Virus record (IMG/VR): IMGVR_UViG_3300044712_000275
Coordinates: 1 to 30,381 of that record
Length of the DNA: 30,381 bases
DNA from: a virus
Reading direction: 5' to 3' (one strand)
In this document: positions 28,293 through 30,381 of the stretch, in pieces
Position numbering within the stretch: position 1 is the stretch's first letter
Layout of the letters: every line of letters begins with the position of its first letter
The notes under the pieces: generated by a model
Databases searched by the model: none
What the model was told of the DNA's origin: nothing
The model's input: only the letters and a program-made list of their open reading frames with translations
Made by a program: the position numbers and the translations under genes

Positions 28293-29576
28293 ATGAAGAA
28301 TCTAAAATGGGCAGGCAATGCCTCTACCATCAGCAAAATGTCTGGTGAAAACTCTTTTGACGAAATTCCAGCAGGAGTCTGGAAACTGGTCGTAACTATG
28401 TCAGGTGCATTCCTGACTAAAGTTTGTGACCGTTTTGAATTTGGCCACAAAGTCTACGGCCTTGAGTCTCAGTTCATTAACCATGCATTGACATCATTCA
28501 GTGCTTCTGAAAAGAACATGGGTGTATTGCTCAACGGTTTAAAGGGTTGTGGTAAAACAGTTACTGCAAAGACTTTGGCAAACATGTCTGGCTTACCGGT
28601 GATCCTGGTGGATGGTGATACCATTAACAACCTGGGTTTCTTTGAAGACATTCAACAGCCTCTGTGCTTCATGTTTGATGAATTTGAAAAGATCATCAAC
28701 CACGAAAGCATGGGAGCAATTGCGCCACTACTAAGTTTTGTGGATGGTACTGCTACAGCTACCAAGCACTTGATGTTGTTTACTTCTAACGACACAAAGA
28801 TCTCTGAGTTCTTCATTGATCGTCCAGGACGTATTCGTTACATCAAGAACTATGGTTCTCTTTCATCAGAGGTAGTACAGGAAATTCTTGATGACAAACT
28901 TTTGCATAAAGAGTTTGAGAAAGATATCCTTGAGTGGGTTGCTTACTTTAAGTTCCTTACCATTGACATCTTGACCTCTATCATCAATGAAGTAAACCTT
29001 CATAAAGTAGGTCCATCTGTGTTCAAGTCGTTCTTTAACGCTGACAATGAAAAGGGCACATACAATGTGAACTACAAGTTCACTGACCCTGAAACAGGAC
29101 AGTCACACATCTTTGAGAACTACTACTCAATTGAAGGAGAATCTCCAGCTGATCATTTCAGAAGACTCATCAATGGTAATCGTGAAATGTATGTAAGCTG
29201 CATTCGTGTACGTTACACTCCTGAAGGTCAGATTGTTGAACAGATTGACAACTATGCTCAACAACGTGGTTTTGACAATGATGACTATGAACTAGACTAT
29301 TCTGCTAAACCTGGTGAGTTCAAGTTGATTTTCAACAAACTTGAACAAGAACGCGTTTCACTTATGAACACAGCAACTGATGTTGAGTCTGAGAATTCAA
29401 TGTCAATGTCAGCAGAGTCAAAATTCAATGAAGAAGCGCGCAAGCATTACAGTCATTTGCCGTATGGTTTCTGTTCTACTGATGGTAGTTTCATGATTAA
29501 AGGCAACAAAGAATACCATGTAGAAGCGATCTACACAGCACGTGAGACTTATACAAGAAACTCATTTGCATTCTAG
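28293..29576 (+). CDS. AAA+ ATPase, 427 aa
   Basis: Walker A is GLKGCGKT (82-89), Walker B CFMFDE (125-130), sensor-1 at LFTSND, and FFIDRPGRIRY (174-183) places the arginine finger. The domain resembles AAA ATPases of the FtsH/BCS1 group found in many Bacteroidota phages. The C-terminal third (from YSIEGESPADHF) is phage-specific and ends ARETYTRNSFAF. It is distinct from the MoxR ATPase upstream. Substrate unknown. Confidence 0.9.
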   Translation: MKNLKWAGNASTISKMSGENSFDEIPAGVWKLVVTMSGAFLTKVCDRFEFGHKVYGLESQFINHALTSFSASEKNMGVLLNGLKGCGKTVTAKTLANMSGLPVILVDGDTINNLGFFEDIQQPLCFMFDEFEKIINHESMGAIAPLLSFVDGTATATKHLMLFTSNDTKISEFFIDRPGRIRYIKNYGSLSSEVVQEILDDKLLHKEFEKDILEWVAYFKFLTIDILTSIINEVNLHKVGPSVFKSFFNADNEKGTYNVNYKFTDPETGQSHIFENYYSIEGESPADHFRRLINGNREMYVSCIRVRYTPEGQIVEQIDNYAQQRGFDNDDYELDYSAKPGEFKLIFNKLEQERVSLMNTATDVESENSMSMSAESKFNEEARKHYSHLPYGFCSTDGSFMIKGNKEYHVEAIYTARETYTRNSFAF

Positions 29577-29578
29577 TC

Positions 29579-29842
29579 ATGGCCAAGGTATTTTCTGAAG
29601 GTACCAAGGTCACATGGCACGCAAGAGTTGATCATAAGGGTGTAATAAAAGCGTTACACCCTGACGATCCTCGTTATGTGTATGTGGTGTTCGTTTGTGC
29701 TGGTAACTGGGATAACTACAAAGACTATGATTCTCAAAGAGTATTACTCAGTCAGTGCACACACGGGTGGAAAGATGACCCCGATACCAACTCATCTAAA
29801 GTGAAGTATGACATAGAAGAAGGAACATGGAAAACCAGTTAG
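29579..29842 (+). CDS. Small beta-barrel-like protein, 87 aa
   Basis: Sequence MAKVFSEGTKVTWHARVDHK, GVIKALHPDDPRYVYVVFVC and NYKDYDSQRVLLSQC suggest a small all-beta fold of the KOW or SH3 type. It starts two bases after the AAA+ stop. It may bind RNA or protein; unproven. Confidence 0.8.
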   Translation: MAKVFSEGTKVTWHARVDHKGVIKALHPDDPRYVYVVFVCAGNWDNYKDYDSQRVLLSQCTHGWKDDPDTNSSKVKYDIEEGTWKTS

Positions 29843-30381
29843 TTTACAATGGCGGTACATGCTTAGTATGTAAAGAGACTATTGCCTCTTATGCCAGACA
29901 TGATTTTGTTACCTGTTCATGTGGTAATCTTTCCATTGATGGAGGATTGGCTGAATATTCACGTGTGATATGTGGTGGTGGACCACATAGTCTAAACAAA
30001 GTATACGCTAATGACCCTTTTAAAATAGTCCGTCAGTATGCAACACGTGGAGCCAGAGGCAAAGATGGTAAACAACCATTAAAGTGGATTGCCCTTTGTG
30101 ATATGACCAACGGCCACCTGGAAGCTGTCATTGAATATGGCGGACCTGCATGGCACCTGGAACTGATCAGTAAGGAACTTCAGTACAGACGTGAGAATAA
30201 CATCTTTATTCCTGATGAGGATGAGGAGATTCCATCAGCTGAAGAAGAACTTGCTGTGAGAATTGACAGTAAAACTGAGCTACGCAAAGGTTCCTTGATT
30301 ACAGTAGCAGAAACTTCAATGTCAGGAAATTTGAGAAAAGGAAAACCTTATGAAGTCTTAGATGTAAATAGACTTGGTTTT
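29827..30381 (+). CDS. Zinc-ribbon fusion protein, 3' end cut by window edge
   Basis: Overlaps the previous gene by 16 bases; the frame is open to the right edge (185 codons). Residues 1-55 carry a zinc ribbon (TCLVCKETIASYARHDFV; CSCGNLSIDGGL) of a family common in Bacteroidota phages. The middle has ALCDMTNGHLEAVIEYGG and HLELISKELQYRRENNI, a helical module seen alone in other phages, so this looks like a fusion. The end, LRKGKPYEVLDVNR, may be a third, beta domain. Function unknown. Confidence 0.85.
   Translation, partial: MENQLVYNGGTCLVCKETIASYARHDFVTCSCGNLSIDGGLAEYSRVICGGGPHSLNKVYANDPFKIVRQYATRGARGKDGKQPLKWIALCDMTNGHLEAVIEYGGPAWHLELISKELQYRRENNIFIPDEDEEIPSAEEELAVRIDSKTELRKGSLITVAETSMSGNLRKGKPYEVLDVNRLGF

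Noticed and set aside
1-30381. CRISPR arrays, insertion sequences, transposase or integrase genes
   Set aside because: No regularly spaced repeats, terminal repeats with transposase, or recombinase motifs were seen.

Overview
The window is part of a double-stranded DNA tailed-phage genome that most likely infects a member of the Bacteroidota. The strongest evidence is the minus-strand packaging block. It reads, in transcription order, coiled-coil protein, Acb2-like protein, GroES-like protein, RNA genes, winged-helix protein, IHF/HU-like protein, zinc protein, PD-(D/E)XK nuclease, several small proteins, large terminase (TerL), and a large portal protein that runs off the left edge. A roughly 730-residue TerL with a deviant Walker A, a very large portal, and an IHF-like gene nearby point to crAss-like phages (Crassvirales) or a close relative. 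Start sites mostly lack Shine-Dalgarno sequences, and a TAnnTTTG-type promoter box is present; both fit Bacteroidota. TAG, TAA and TGA all act as stops, so the code looks standard.

Layout. Positions 1-9057 are one compact minus-strand operon whose genes mostly overlap by 1-40 nt, broken only by a 380-nt RNA segment with tRNA-Met. A divergent promoter region (9058-9198) switches transcription to the plus strand for the rest of the window. Positions 9199-12384 hold a small membrane protein, a PhoH-like ATPase, a C-rich segment with a string of hairpins, two short leader ORFs sharing the start MTPQ, and tandem paralogues with acidic tails ending in F (possible ssDNA-binding proteins). Positions 12385-13125 are an untranslated, highly structured segment ending in a terminator just before an HNH endonuclease. 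Positions 13608-15143 hold a conserved phage protein, a lipoprotein and a membrane protein. Positions 15144-16105 are almost 1 kb of dense RNA structure: a closed ~150-nt domain with two repeated pseudoknot-like motifs, a tRNA-Asn-like gene, two oversized tRNA-Leu-like genes, and further pseudoknots.

Positions 16106-18707 carry three tandem paralogues, two with clear MIB/HERC2-type domains, and small proteins. Another self-closed ~153-nt RNA candidate lies at 18724-18876. Positions 18904-22053 form a train of small overlapping genes (lipoprotein, single-TM miniproteins, zinc protein, membrane-anchored glucosaminidase). Positions 22216-27833 lead into a MoxR-type AAA+ ATPase and a VWA-domain partner, the phage version of a CobS/CobT-like pair. 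One minus-strand gene (27886-28194) follows, then a second AAA+ ATPase, a small basic-barrel-like protein, and a zinc-ribbon protein cut by the right edge.

Functionally, the left block is packaging and virion assembly with host interference (predicted cyclic-nucleotide sponge, co-chaperonin). The right block is early/middle accessory and nucleic-acid functions. The most unusual content is the amount of structured non-coding RNA in four separate segments, and the phage MIB/HERC2 family.
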